Assembly: GCF_018474015.1 (NCBI RefSeq) | Contig: NZ_JAHCSG010000005.1 | Span: 62,001 to 126,000, forward strand | Length of the DNA: 64,000 nt | Direction of reading: 5' to 3' | From: Williamsia sp. CHRR-6 | Lineage (GTDB): Bacteria > Actinomycetota > Actinomycetes > Mycobacteriales > Mycobacteriaceae | Part shown: positions 36,955 through 44,765 of the stretch, one piece after another | Layout of the letters: the number at the start of each line of letters is the position of its first letter | How positions within the stretch are numbered: position 1 is the stretch's first letter | The notes under the pieces: generated by a model | Seen by the model: only the letters and a program-made list of their open reading frames with translations | The model's database searches: none | Told to the model about the DNA's origin: nothing | Translations under genes and position numbers: made by a program

Positions 36955-37869
36955 GTGACCGACACCGCTCCGATCGACACCTCTGGGGTCGACGCCGCTG
37001 CCCTGACCGCCATCGCCATGTCCGTCGGTGTTCGTGCCGCCTCCCACGTGCGTTCCCGTCGAGAGGAACTGGCCGCCGATCTGGCCGCGCGCCGCGTGGT
37101 GGCGGTCTCCGCCAAGAGCACTCCGACCGATCCGGTGACGGTGGTCGACACCGAGGCCGAGGCGCTGATCCGGGGTCTGCTGCAGCAGGCCCGCCCCGAC
37201 GACGCCATCCTGGGCGAAGAGGACGGCGGTTCTGTGGACGTACCTGACGGGGTGCGTTGGGTGGTCGATCCGATCGACGGCACCGTGAATTTTCTCTACG
37301 GCCTTCCCACGTACGCGATCTCGATCGCCGCCCAGATAGGCGGGGTCACCGTGGCCGGCGCGGTGGTCGACGTCGCGCGTGCGGTCGTCTACGCCGCACA
37401 GCGGGATCAGGGTGCATTCGTCACCCACTGCGACAACGTGACCGACACCGGAGTGGTGATCGACCCCGTCGGGTGCCGCCGCCTGCAGCCGTCGACGACC
37501 GTCGACGTCTCGATGGCGTTGGTGGCCACCGGATTCGGCTACTCGGCGGCGCGACGCGAGGTCCAGGGCGGGATCGTCGCCGCGTTGTTGCCGCAAGTGC
37601 GTGATCTACGTCGGGTGGGGTCGGCGGCGTTGGACCTGTGCATGGTCGCCGCCGGGCAGGTCGATGCCCAGTTCGAGCACGGACTCAGCCCGTGGGACTG
37701 GGCCGCCGGGGGACTGATAGCGCACGAGGCCGGCGCGCGTGTCCGGTTACCCGGGCCGGATACCCGCAGCGCGGGCGGTGATGTCACCGTCGCCGTGGCG
37801 CCCGGCATCGCCGACCGCTTCTTCGAGGTGCTCGACGAGGTGGGCGCACTCGATGCGATCCCGAGCTGA
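36955..37869 (+). CDS. suhB: Inositol monophosphatase family protein
   Basis: Mg-dependent phosphatase of 304 residues that hydrolyses inositol 1-phosphate, feeding phosphatidylinositol and mycothiol synthesis. Motifs: GEEDGG, DPIDGTVNF and the C-terminal SPWDWAAGGLIAHEAGA, all metal and phosphate ligands. GTG 36955 (MTDTAPID) is preferred; an ATG at 36937 in frame would add six residues. Divergent from ppgK. Confidence 0.92.
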   Translation: MTDTAPIDTSGVDAAALTAIAMSVGVRAASHVRSRREELAADLAARRVVAVSAKSTPTDPVTVVDTEAEALIRGLLQQARPDDAILGEEDGGSVDVPDGVRWVVDPIDGTVNFLYGLPTYAISIAAQIGGVTVAGAVVDVARAVVYAAQRDQGAFVTHCDNVTDTGVVIDPVGCRRLQPSTTVDVSMALVATGFGYSAARREVQGGIVAALLPQVRDLRRVGSAALDLCMVAAGQVDAQFEHGLSPWDWAAGGLIAHEAGARVRLPGPDTRSAGGDVTVAVAPGIADRFFEVLDEVGALDAIPS

Positions 37870-37913
37870 CAACGCGGGTGGGCCCGAGCTGACGCGATGC
37901 GGCTGAGGGCCGG

Positions 37914-38618
37914 TCAGCAGCTGCCCTTGTGTACGGACTTGACGAGCGCGGGGTCGGCGCCGGTGCCCGAATTGGCGGGGTCGGCGGTGCGGAGCGATTC
38001 CAACACGGCTTGAGCGTCCTGCGACAGCTCGCGGCTGGTGTACTGCTTGCCCAGCACCAGGTCGATCACCTGGCCGGGGCGGCCGTCGTCGATGAGTTCG
38101 GTGCACGGTTGCGCCACCCACAGGGCGGCGGCCGCCGCTCGGCTGGACTGGCCGAAACGGATCTGGCCCACGCAGTCGAGGGTCTTGTCGGCGTAGACGG
38201 TGTCGTCGCCGAAGGGGTTCTCGGTTGCGGGTGTGAATCCGTTCGACGTCAGGTCGTCGAGCACACTGCGGGCCTGTCCCCGCTGGGCGGAGGCATTGAG
38301 CACGCGCACCTGAAACGACGCCAGCGGACCGGGGGCGACGGCGAGCAGCTCGTCGCGGGAGACGACCTTCAGCTCGGGCGCTGGTGCGGGTGTGGGCGCG
38401 CCGGGGGGCGGGGAGGGCGCCGGTGCCGACGGGCTCGGCGGCCGGTTGCATGAGGTGGCCACCGACGAACCGCCGCCATCGACCAGCGCGCTGACCCACA
38501 CCACGAGGCCAAGGATCAGCAACACGACCGAGGCGATCACGAAGGGCACGTGTCGTCGCCGCTGGAACGGACGACCACGATCATCGGTGGGGTAACCGGT
38601 GGTGATCTGGGAAACCAC
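37914..38618 (-). CDS. cei: Envelope integrity protein Cei (LytR_C domain)
   Basis: Membrane-anchored periplasmic protein of 234 residues: short basic cytosolic tail (FQRRRHVP), one transmembrane helix (about 25-46), a proline-rich linker (about 60-80), and a LytR C-terminal domain (FQVRVLNASAQRGQARSVLDDLTSNGF). Cysteines at CNRPP, DCVGQ, QPCTE and the terminal GSC likely form disulfides outside the cell. Ortholog of Rv2700, needed for cell-envelope integrity in M. tuberculosis. GTG start with AAGGAA upstream; divergent from DUF4193. Confidence 0.88.
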   Translation of the reverse strand: MVSQITTGYPTDDRGRPFQRRRHVPFVIASVVLLILGLVVWVSALVDGGGSSVATSCNRPPSPSAPAPSPPPGAPTPAPAPELKVVSRDELLAVAPGPLASFQVRVLNASAQRGQARSVLDDLTSNGFTPATENPFGDDTVYADKTLDCVGQIRFGQSSRAAAAALWVAQPCTELIDDGRPGQVIDLVLGKQYTSRELSQDAQAVLESLRTADPANSGTGADPALVKSVHKGSC

Positions 38619-38970
38619 GCTCGTACGTTCCTTCCGCCAACAGACCTGCGAGAGCCGCGAGTGTCCGGTGCACCACTGTAAATGGCTGGGTGCACGTCGG
38701 GGGGATCGGCGCGGTGTTGACCCTATCGCCGGGCTGCGCTAGTCTTCGCCCGCCATCGCCGGTCTGATCGACGACAACGGCTTGACCAGGTGTGGCGAAC
38801 GTCACCATTCCCCATCCCGGCGCGGGCAACGATTCGACGGAACTCGTCGTTGTCCAATGTGCGTGGCGCAGGCCCGAAGCAACAGGGCCGTTGAGGGTGC
38901 GACGGTGGGCGGATTTCCTACAACTGGTCGAGCATCGCTCGTCGACAGACGTGAACTAAGGCAGGACAAC
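38619..38970. other. Intergenic region between cei and DUF4193 gene
   Basis: The 352-nt gap holds a strong rightward promoter at 38717-38745 and then a leader of about 220 nt. Complementary segments near GGGCAACGA (about 38824) and CGTCGTTGTCC (about 38846) could pair in the RNA. No gene is called; the open frame upstream of 38971 lacks a start site with support. Confidence 0.55.
38717..38745 (+). promoter_or_regulatory. Primary-sigma promoter of the DUF4193 gene
   Basis: TTGACC (38717-38722), exactly 17 nt, TAGTCT (38740-38745). Expected start near 38752, leaving an unusually long leader before the ATG at 38971. Confidence 0.7.
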
Positions 38971-39270
38971 ATGGCTACTGACTACGACGCACCGCGTCGC
39001 ACCGAATCAGAAGATCTCAGCGAGGATTCCCTGGAGGAGTTGAAGGCGCGGCGCAGCGAAGCTCAGGCCGCCTCGGTCGACGTCGACGACAGCGACACGG
39101 CCGAATCGTTCGAGCTGCCCGGCGCCGATTTGTCTGGTGAGGAGCTGTCGGTTCGGGTGGTACCCAAGCAGGCGGACGAGTTCACTTGTACGAGTTGCTT
39201 TCTCGTCTACCACCGCAGCCGGTTGGCGCGCGAGAACGGCAACTCGCTGATCTGCGTGGACTGTGCCTGA
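38971..39270 (+). CDS. DUF4193 zinc-ribbon protein
   Basis: Protein of 99 residues, ortholog of M. tuberculosis Rv2699c. Acidic N-terminal half (LSEDSLEELKARR), then a zinc ribbon with CTSC and CVDC near the C-terminus. Highly conserved in mycolata, function unknown; similarity to RNA-polymerase-associated small proteins is only by size and metal motif. ATG 38971 chosen because the family begins MATDYDAPR. Read from its own promoter with a long leader. Confidence 0.9.
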   Translation: MATDYDAPRRTESEDLSEDSLEELKARRSEAQAASVDVDDSDTAESFELPGADLSGEELSVRVVPKQADEFTCTSCFLVYHRSRLARENGNSLICVDCA

Positions 39271-39325
39271 TCGAACGTCGTGACGCGCGGCCGCGGCCGC
39301 ATCCCGAAGGCGCCTTGACGGCCCT

Positions 39326-39838
39326 TCAGGCGATGTCGGCCGCTGCATCCGGCAGGCCCAGCGCAGCGATGAGCTCGGCAGGCCGTCGGGTGCTGACCAG
39401 CCAGTACGGCGTCGGGTCGTCGGGGTCGTCGAGGACCAGCAGCACCATCGTCTTGACCCAGGCGCGATGTACGAGGAACGCAGCCGGGTCGAGCTGGCGC
39501 CCCATCGCAGCGCTCTTCGCACTGGCCGGGATCGTGGCGGCACGCGCGATCACCGACACCGGGATGTGTGCACGGTGAGCCCAGAGTTCATGGTCGGAGT
39601 CCACACGGATCCGCGCTCGTCCCAACGACCACAGCATCCAGACGATCAACGCGGCGACTACCGGGTAGGCCACCACGCTCCAGGGCGCCTTGCGCAGGGA
39701 CAGCTGGATCTCGTATCCGAAGACGCCCACGATGACCGCCCCGAAGGCCCACCACCAGTGTGGAACCCGTAGCCGCTCATTGAACAGGTCGGTCACGGTG
39801 GTCCCGTGCTGCGCGTTGGTCGATGAATCGGAGGCCAC
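39326..39838 (-). CDS. DUF3093 membrane protein
   Basis: Protein of 170 residues with two transmembrane helices (about 28-68: WWWAFGAVIVGVFGYEIQL, VVAYPVVAALIVWMLWSLG) and a C-terminal domain ending LDDPDDPTPYWLVSTRRPAELIAAL, the DUF3093 pattern (Rv2698). Function unknown. GTG at 39838 is chosen; the start lies 22 nt from dut on the other strand. Confidence 0.85.
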   Translation of the reverse strand: MASDSSTNAQHGTTVTDLFNERLRVPHWWWAFGAVIVGVFGYEIQLSLRKAPWSVVAYPVVAALIVWMLWSLGRARIRVDSDHELWAHRAHIPVSVIARAATIPASAKSAAMGRQLDPAAFLVHRAWVKTMVLLVLDDPDDPTPYWLVSTRRPAELIAALGLPDAAADIA

Positions 39839-39848
39839 CAGCCCAGCG

Positions 39849-39854
39849 TAGTCT
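39849..39854 (+). promoter_or_regulatory. -10 element for a leaderless dut transcript
   Basis: TAGTCT ends 6 nt before the GTG at 39861, which would be the first codon of the mRNA. The promoter overlaps the start region of the divergent DUF3093 gene. Confidence 0.5.
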
Positions 39855-39860
39855 GCGGTG

Positions 39861-40355
39861 GTGGCAGGTGATGCGCAGGTGACGGCGGTGCGGTTCCGAC
39901 GACTCGATCCGACGATCCCCGCTCCGGTTCGGGCGCACCCGGGTGACGCCGGCGTCGATCTGTGTAGCACTGTGGCGGTGACCATCGCCGCCGGTGAGCG
40001 GGTTCTGGTCCCCACCGGGATCTGCGTGCAGCTTCCGTTCGGCACCGTCGGTCTCATCCATCCGCGCTCGGGCCTCGCCGCGCGCGCGGGCCTGTCGATA
40101 GTCAACGCACCCGGGACGGTGGATGCGGGGTATCGGGGCGAGATCAAGGTCTGTCTCATCAATCTCGATGCGCACCAACCGATCTCGATCAACAAAGGTG
40201 ACCGGATCGCCCAACTGTTGGTTCAACGGGTGGAGTTGCCCGAGTTCGTCGAGGTGGACCACCTCGACGAGACCAGCAGGGGCGCAGATGGATACGGGTC
40301 AAGTGGCGGCCATGCGCTGCTGGGTGACCATGAACAGAAGGGCGAACAGGCGTGA
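39861..40355 (+). CDS. dut: dUTP diphosphatase
   Basis: Hydrolyses dUTP to dUMP, keeping uracil out of DNA. The 164-residue protein has the five trimeric dUTPase motifs: [40 protein letters not shown], and the C-terminal [12 protein letters not shown]. Two adjacent GTG codons (39858, 39861) can start it; 39861 is preferred because a -10 hexamer ends 6 nt before it. It overlaps the DUF3710 gene by 4 nt. Confidence 0.95.
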   Translation: MAGDAQVTAVRFRRLDPTIPAPVRAHPGDAGVDLCSTVAVTIAAGERVLVPTGICVQLPFGTVGLIHPRSGLAARAGLSIVNAPGTVDAGYRGEIKVCLINLDAHQPISINKGDRIAQLLVQRVELPEFVEVDHLDETSRGADGYGSSGGHALLGDHEQKGEQA

Positions 40356-41218
40356 CCGATGGATCCAAGGAACAGATCGGCGCGGGGCGCGGTCCCTACG
40401 ACATCGACGATCTGGAGTCAGGGGTCGATCTGACCAATTCTCATCTCGACCTGGGTTCGGTCCTGGTCCCGGTGGTCGAGGGTGGACAGGTCACCGTGGA
40501 GATGACCGCCGAACACCAGCCGCAGGCGGTGTACCTGGTGACACCGATCGGTCGGATCAGCGTGGCCGCGTTCGCCGCCCCCCGTTCGCCCGGTCTCTGG
40601 CGAGAAGTGGTGGGGGAGTTGGTGGAATCGCTACGCAACGACGGCGCCGAGGCGACCATCGAGGACGGCCACTGGGGGCGTGAGGTGGTGGCGACGGTGC
40701 CGGGCGCGGTGCATCGGTTCATCGGTGCCGACGGTCCCCGATGGATGGTTCGGTGTGTGGCCAGCGCACCGGCCGAGTCGGCCGACGATCTCGCACCCAT
40801 CGCCCGCGCGGTGTTGAGCGAATCGGTGGTGCGCCGCGGCAACGATCCGGTCCCGCCCCGTGAGGCGCTGCCGATCGTGCTCCCGCAGGTTCTCGCCGAG
40901 CAGGTTCTCGCTGCCCAACAGGAGATGTTCGCAGCCGGCGAGCTCGACGCCGATCCGGCCGGAACCGATTTCCCCGGGTCGATCGACTCCGACGGCGGCG
41001 GGCTCGCCGAGCAGACACCCGACCTCGACGACGTCGACGACGTAGGGGCGCTCGCGCAGAGTGCACGGGCGCAGGTGGTGGCCGAAGGCGACGCGATAGA
41101 GGTGGAGAACGTCGAGGCGGGCACGTCTGCCGAGGAGGCCACGGTGCCCGACGAGCAGCCGCAGCGTCGTTCGGCGGGATCGGCGCTGCAGCGGTTGCGC
41201 CGCCGACAAGGCCGCTAG
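40352..41218 (+). CDS. DUF3710 domain-containing protein
   Basis: Protein of 288 residues, ortholog of Rv2696c. DUF3710 occupies about 15-190 ([27 protein letters not shown]); the rest is a disordered acidic tail ending in a basic RRRQGR. Function unknown. The start overlaps the dut stop (GTGA), so it is coupled to dut. It converges with the hydrolase gene. Confidence 0.87.
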   Translation: MTDGSKEQIGAGRGPYDIDDLESGVDLTNSHLDLGSVLVPVVEGGQVTVEMTAEHQPQAVYLVTPIGRISVAAFAAPRSPGLWREVVGELVESLRNDGAEATIEDGHWGREVVATVPGAVHRFIGADGPRWMVRCVASAPAESADDLAPIARAVLSESVVRRGNDPVPPREALPIVLPQVLAEQVLAAQQEMFAAGELDADPAGTDFPGSIDSDGGGLAEQTPDLDDVDDVGALAQSARAQVVAEGDAIEVENVEAGTSAEEATVPDEQPQRRSAGSALQRLRRRQGR

Positions 41219-41234
41219 CGCGGCGTCGCCGGCG

Positions 41235-41981
41235 TCACCGCGGCCCGATCAGCTCACGCCACAGTCGCAACGCGGTGACCCCCACGCGGCTCGGTTCGAG
41301 CTGGGGGTCGGCACACGACCAGCTCTCGATGGTGATCGTGGCGATCGCCGAGTGTGATGCCAGAGCGGCCCACCGTTGGGCCACCGTCACCGGATGGATC
41401 GGGTCGTCGACCGCAGCCACGACGGCCAGCGGCACATCCAATGCGGCAAGGACCTCGGCGCCCGGACCGTGATGGCGTGCCGCCTCCGACAGTTGCGTCA
41501 CCAGGCCTGCACCGAGGGCTTGCCACGAGCGGCTCAGTTCCTCGGCCAGCCACGGGGGCGCACCGGCCCGCATCGCCTCGATTGTCGCCGCCAGGCCGTC
41601 CCGCGTGATCGCTTCGGCCGTGGCCCGGGCGCTGATCGCGGCGATCGCGTCATCGGCCCGGTCCACCCACGGAGGCAGGATGGCGATCACCCCGTGACAT
41701 GAATCGTGCTGGTGCACCGCCCATCGAGCGGCGATGCAGGCTCCGATCGACACGCCTGCCACCAGCACCGGGCCACGCTCGGCCGCGGCGTCCAGGGCCG
41801 CGCGGTAGGCCCGGTCGATGCCGTCGACGCCGGGGTCGACGGCCACCAGCTCGATCGCCAGCCCCTGGGCCAGAGGACTCAACAGCCGACGGACGTAGTC
41901 CCCGTCGGACCCGGTTCCGGGCAGCGCGACCAGCGTGATCGGCCGCGATCGCGCAGCCGTGGATGGCTCGGTGACACGCAT
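41235..41981 (-). CDS. Alpha/beta-hydrolase-like protein (Rv2695-like)
   Basis: Protein of 248 residues with an alpha/beta-hydrolase layout: LVALPGTGSDGDY as oxyanion loop, nucleophile elbow VAGVSIGA with Ser in GVSIG, acidic VAAVDDPIHPV, and a late segment ending SRVGVTALRLW. The catalytic His is not obvious. Substrate unknown. ATG 41981 is chosen; the upstream extension to 42068 is low-complexity. Divergent from the OB-fold gene. Confidence 0.75.
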   Translation of the reverse strand: MRVTEPSTAARSRPITLVALPGTGSDGDYVRRLLSPLAQGLAIELVAVDPGVDGIDRAYRAALDAAAERGPVLVAGVSIGACIAARWAVHQHDSCHGVIAILPPWVDRADDAIAAISARATAEAITRDGLAATIEAMRAGAPPWLAEELSRSWQALGAGLVTQLSEAARHHGPGAEVLAALDVPLAVVAAVDDPIHPVTVAQRWAALASHSAIATITIESWSCADPQLEPSRVGVTALRLWRELIGPR

Positions 41982-42159
41982 TCGGACATGGTGCCCGCGG
42001 GTGGCCCCGACCGACGCGGCGGGGTTAGGCTGGCGGCGCGGTCGACACCGACGGCTGCGGCGCAGCAATGGTGCTGCGGGATCTGGTGCGGGAAGGCTGG
42101 AAGATGACCACTGCCGGAGGCTCGAACGTCCACAAGGGACGGCTTGCCGGGGTTCTTCG

Positions 42160-42531
42160 ATGACGGCGACGGGTTACCTCAAGCGGTTGACCCGACGGCT
42201 CACCGAGGATCTGCACCAGGCGGACGCCGAGAAGATCTCCGAGGAGTCGCAGGCCATCGGAGCACAGCGTGCCTGTGACTGCGCGCGCGGTGACGAAGTG
42301 GTCATGCTCGGCGAACTGCGGTCGGTGCAGACGTGCCCCAAGTCCAGTCGCACCGGGGTGGTGGCGGAGTTCTTCGACGGCACCGAGGTCGTGAACCTCA
42401 CCTGGATCGGTCGGACCCGCATCCCGGGCATCGAACCGGGTCGCAAACTCACCATCCGCGGCCGCGTCGGCGAGAAGGATGGCTCCAAGGTGATCTACAA
42501 CCCTTATTACGAGTTGCTCGGTGACAGCTGA
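42160..42531 (+). CDS. OB-fold nucleic-acid-binding protein (Rv2694-like)
   Basis: Protein of 123 residues with a short helical N-terminus and an OB-fold domain (VMLGELRSVQTCPKSSRTGVVAEFFDGTEVVNLTWIG, ending YNPYYELLG). Likely binds single-stranded nucleic acid; target unknown. ATG 42160 fits family length. It overlaps the DUF3159 gene by 11 nt. Confidence 0.85.
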   Translation: MTATGYLKRLTRRLTEDLHQADAEKISEESQAIGAQRACDCARGDEVVMLGELRSVQTCPKSSRTGVVAEFFDGTEVVNLTWIGRTRIPGIEPGRKLTIRGRVGEKDGSKVIYNPYYELLGDS

Positions 42532-43252
42532 GTTCCCGCGCAAGACTTCGGAATCCCCGCGCACGATCGACCCTGGCGACGCAGTCGAGGTGATCATGTC
42601 GGCGGATTCTGATGGTCAGGACCCCGCCACGCGATCCACGCCCACGCTGCTCGAGCAGATGGGTGGGGTGCCCGGGCTGATCTACTCGACGGTCCCGATC
42701 GTGGTGTTCGTCTCGGTCAATGCGCTGTGGCACCTGACGGCGGCGGTGGTCGCCGCGGTCGCGGTGTCGGTGGTCATCCTCGCGGTCCGGCTCGTGCGTC
42801 GTGAACCCGTGCAGCCGGCTGTCTCCGGTGTGCTCGGCGTCGCCATCTGTGCGTTCATCGCCTACCGCATGGGTGACGCCAAGGGGTTCTTCTTGGTCGG
42901 GATCTGGACCACCCTGCTCTATGCGGGAGCGTTCGTGGTGTCGATCCTGGTGCGGTGGCCGTTGGTCGGTGTGATCTGGAATGCGGTGAACGGCAACGGA
43001 ACCGCCTGGCGCCGACACCGCCGCACGCTGATCGCCTACGACATCGCCACCGCGGTCTGGGCGGCACTGTTCAGTGTGCGTTACCTCGTACAGTCGTTTC
43101 TCTACGATTCCGATCAGACCGGCTGGCTGGCCGCCGCACGCATCGGGATGGGGTGGCCGCTGACCGCTGCCGCGGTGCTGGCGACCGTGCTGATCGTGCG
43201 GCGGGCCGAGCAGATCGAGGACGAGACATCCGACGAGGCCGCCACCGGCTGA
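42521..43252 (+). CDS. DUF3159 membrane protein
   Basis: Integral membrane protein of 243 residues with about six helices and the DUF3159 signature (LLEQMGGVPGLIYSTVPIVVFV, WNAVNGNGTAWRR, FSVRYLVQSFLY). Ortholog of Rv2693c, function unknown. GTG start overlaps the OB-fold gene, suggesting coupling; an internal ATG at 42596 is the alternative. It converges with ceoC. Confidence 0.83.
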   Translation: MTAEFPRKTSESPRTIDPGDAVEVIMSADSDGQDPATRSTPTLLEQMGGVPGLIYSTVPIVVFVSVNALWHLTAAVVAAVAVSVVILAVRLVRREPVQPAVSGVLGVAICAFIAYRMGDAKGFFLVGIWTTLLYAGAFVVSILVRWPLVGVIWNAVNGNGTAWRRHRRTLIAYDIATAVWAALFSVRYLVQSFLYDSDQTGWLAAARIGMGWPLTAAAVLATVLIVRRAEQIEDETSDEAATG

Positions 43253-43279
43253 CCGTCCTCGGCCCGGGTGCCGACGTGA

Positions 43280-43942
43280 TCAGGTGGTGCTCAACACCGC
43301 CTCGTGGAGCGCATCCTCGGCTTCGGTGGGGGCGATGAACACCAACTCGTCGCCTGCTTCCAGTGGGTCGTCGGGCTGCGGGACGAACACCCGCCCGCCG
43401 CGCAGCACTGCCACCAGCGCCGCATCGCGGGGCAGCGCCAACTTGCGTACGGCTTTGCCCGCGAACGGTGTGTTGGCCGGCAGGGTGACCTCCACCAGGT
43501 TCGCCTGACCCTGGCGAAACGTCATCAGACGCACCAGATCTCCCACCGACACCGCCTCCTCGACCAGCGAGGCCAACATGCGTGGGGTGGACACCGCCAC
43601 GTCGACACCCCACCCCTCGTCGAAGAGCCACTCGTTGCGGGGATCGTTGACGCGGGCCACCACCCGCGCCACCGCGAACTCGGTCTTGGCCAACAGGCTG
43701 ACCACGAGGTTCGCCTTGTCATCGCCGGTGGCCGCGATCATCACGTCGCAGGTGTGCAGGTGGGCCTGCTCGAGGTTGTCGAGTTCGCAGGCGTCGGCAT
43801 TGATCCACCGGGCGCCCGGCACCGACGCCTCGTCGATGTTGTCGAGTCGGCGCTCGAGCAGCAGCACCTCGTGGGAGTTCGACAGCAACTCGCGGGCGAT
43901 CGAGCGCCCCACGGCGCCGGCCCCGGCGATCGCGACCTTCAT
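43280..43942 (-). CDS. ceoC: Potassium-transport regulatory protein CeoC (TrkA type)
   Basis: Cytosolic KTN/RCK regulator of 220 residues: N-terminal Rossmann fold with GAGAVG (7-12) and LERRLDNID, then a TrkA-C domain (GQANLVEVTLPANTPFAG). Such subunits bind NAD(H) or ATP and gate K+ transport. ATG 43942 has AAGGAG upstream, which rejects the longer open frame to 44269. It follows ceoB by 26 nt. Confidence 0.9.
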   Translation of the reverse strand: MKVAIAGAGAVGRSIARELLSNSHEVLLLERRLDNIDEASVPGARWINADACELDNLEQAHLHTCDVMIAATGDDKANLVVSLLAKTEFAVARVVARVNDPRNEWLFDEGWGVDVAVSTPRMLASLVEEAVSVGDLVRLMTFRQGQANLVEVTLPANTPFAGKAVRKLALPRDAALVAVLRGGRVFVPQPDDPLEAGDELVFIAPTEAEDALHEAVLSTT

Positions 43943-43968
43943 CGGGTCATCTCCTTCATCGACTGCGG

Positions 43969-44628
43969 TCAGTCCTGGCGTGGCGCCGCGGCGACGGCGG
44001 CGGCGTTCTCGCGGTTGTCCTGCAGCACCGCGACGAAGAGGTTGTCGTCCTGCTGCAGCACCGTGCGCGGCTCGGGCAGCAGGGCGTTGCCCAGCCGGTT
44101 GATGAACGCGATCCGGGCGCCGGTCTCGAGCTGGAAGGTGGCTGCGGTCTGACCGATCCAGCTCTCGTGGAAGGTGATCGGGGTGATGAGCACCGATCCC
44201 GACGGGTCGCGCCAGGAGTTGGCCGGGCTGCCCTCGCCGAGCGCGGCGACGAAACGCTGTGTGGTCCATGGGACCGTCGCCACCGTCGGGATGCCCAGCC
44301 GCTCGTATACGGCGGCTCGTTTTGCGTCGTAGATCCGGGCGACCACCTTGTCCACACCGAACGTCTCACGCGCCACGCGGGCAGCGATGATGTTGGAGTT
44401 GTCACCGGAGGACACCGCAGCGAACGCGTCGGCGTCGGCGATGCCTGCCTCGCGCAACACGTCACGGTCGAAGCCCACGCCGCGAATCGTGACACCGGCG
44501 AACGTCGGGCCGAGTCGGCGGAAGGCCGCCGGATCACGATCGATCACCGCCACCGTGTGCTCTTTGGCCTGAAGGGCAAGGGCGAGCGATGATCCGACCC
44601 GCCCGCACCCCATGATCACAACCCGCAC
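43969..44628 (-). CDS. ceoB: Potassium-transport regulatory protein CeoB (TrkA type)
   Basis: Partner of CeoC, 219 residues, with Rossmann motif MGCGRVGSS (6-14) and VIDRDPAAFRRL, then a TrkA-C domain. GTG 44628 has AAGGAGG upstream. A 21-22-bp repeat array lies 17 nt further up. In M. tuberculosis CeoB and CeoC regulate K+ uptake; the divergent KimA-like permease is the likely partner here. Confidence 0.9.
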   Translation of the reverse strand: MRVVIMGCGRVGSSLALALQAKEHTVAVIDRDPAAFRRLGPTFAGVTIRGVGFDRDVLREAGIADADAFAAVSSGDNSNIIAARVARETFGVDKVVARIYDAKRAAVYERLGIPTVATVPWTTQRFVAALGEGSPANSWRDPSGSVLITPITFHESWIGQTAATFQLETGARIAFINRLGNALLPEPRTVLQQDDNLFVAVLQDNRENAAAVAAAPRQD

Positions 44629-44644
44629 CCGCGGCCTCCTTGAT

Positions 44645-44706
44645 GTGTCTGCTCGCCCGCTTGGGGTGTCTGCTTGCCCGCTCGGGGGTGTCTGCTCGTC
44701 GACTCG
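44645..44706. repeat. Three imperfect 21-22-bp direct repeats between ceoB and the KimA-like gene
   Basis: Units begin at 44645, 44666 and 44688, each starting GTGTCTGCT and continuing with CGCCCGCTTGGG-like sequence; the third diverges in its second half. They lie 17-78 nt upstream of ceoB and 48-110 nt upstream of the -10 of the divergent gene. Confidence 0.85.
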
Positions 44707-44753
44707 CGCCTCGAACCGTACCGCCCCGCGTCGCTGCGAGGTCGATCACACCC

Positions 44754-44759
44754 TAAGGT
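44754..44759 (+). promoter_or_regulatory. -10 element for a leaderless KimA-like transcript
   Basis: TAAGGT ends 6 nt before the GTG at 44766. The last A-T-rich bases before the gene fit a transcript that begins at the start codon. Confidence 0.45.
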
Positions 44760-44765
44760 GGGCGG

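Noticed and set aside
38782-38970. N-terminal extension of the DUF4193 protein
   Set aside because: The frame is open, but the family begins at MATDYDAPR and the extension has no supported start codon.
44629-44765. Cyclic di-AMP (ydaO) riboswitch for the KimA-like gene
   Set aside because: The repeats lie upstream of the predicted start and the gene seems leaderless, leaving no room for an aptamer.
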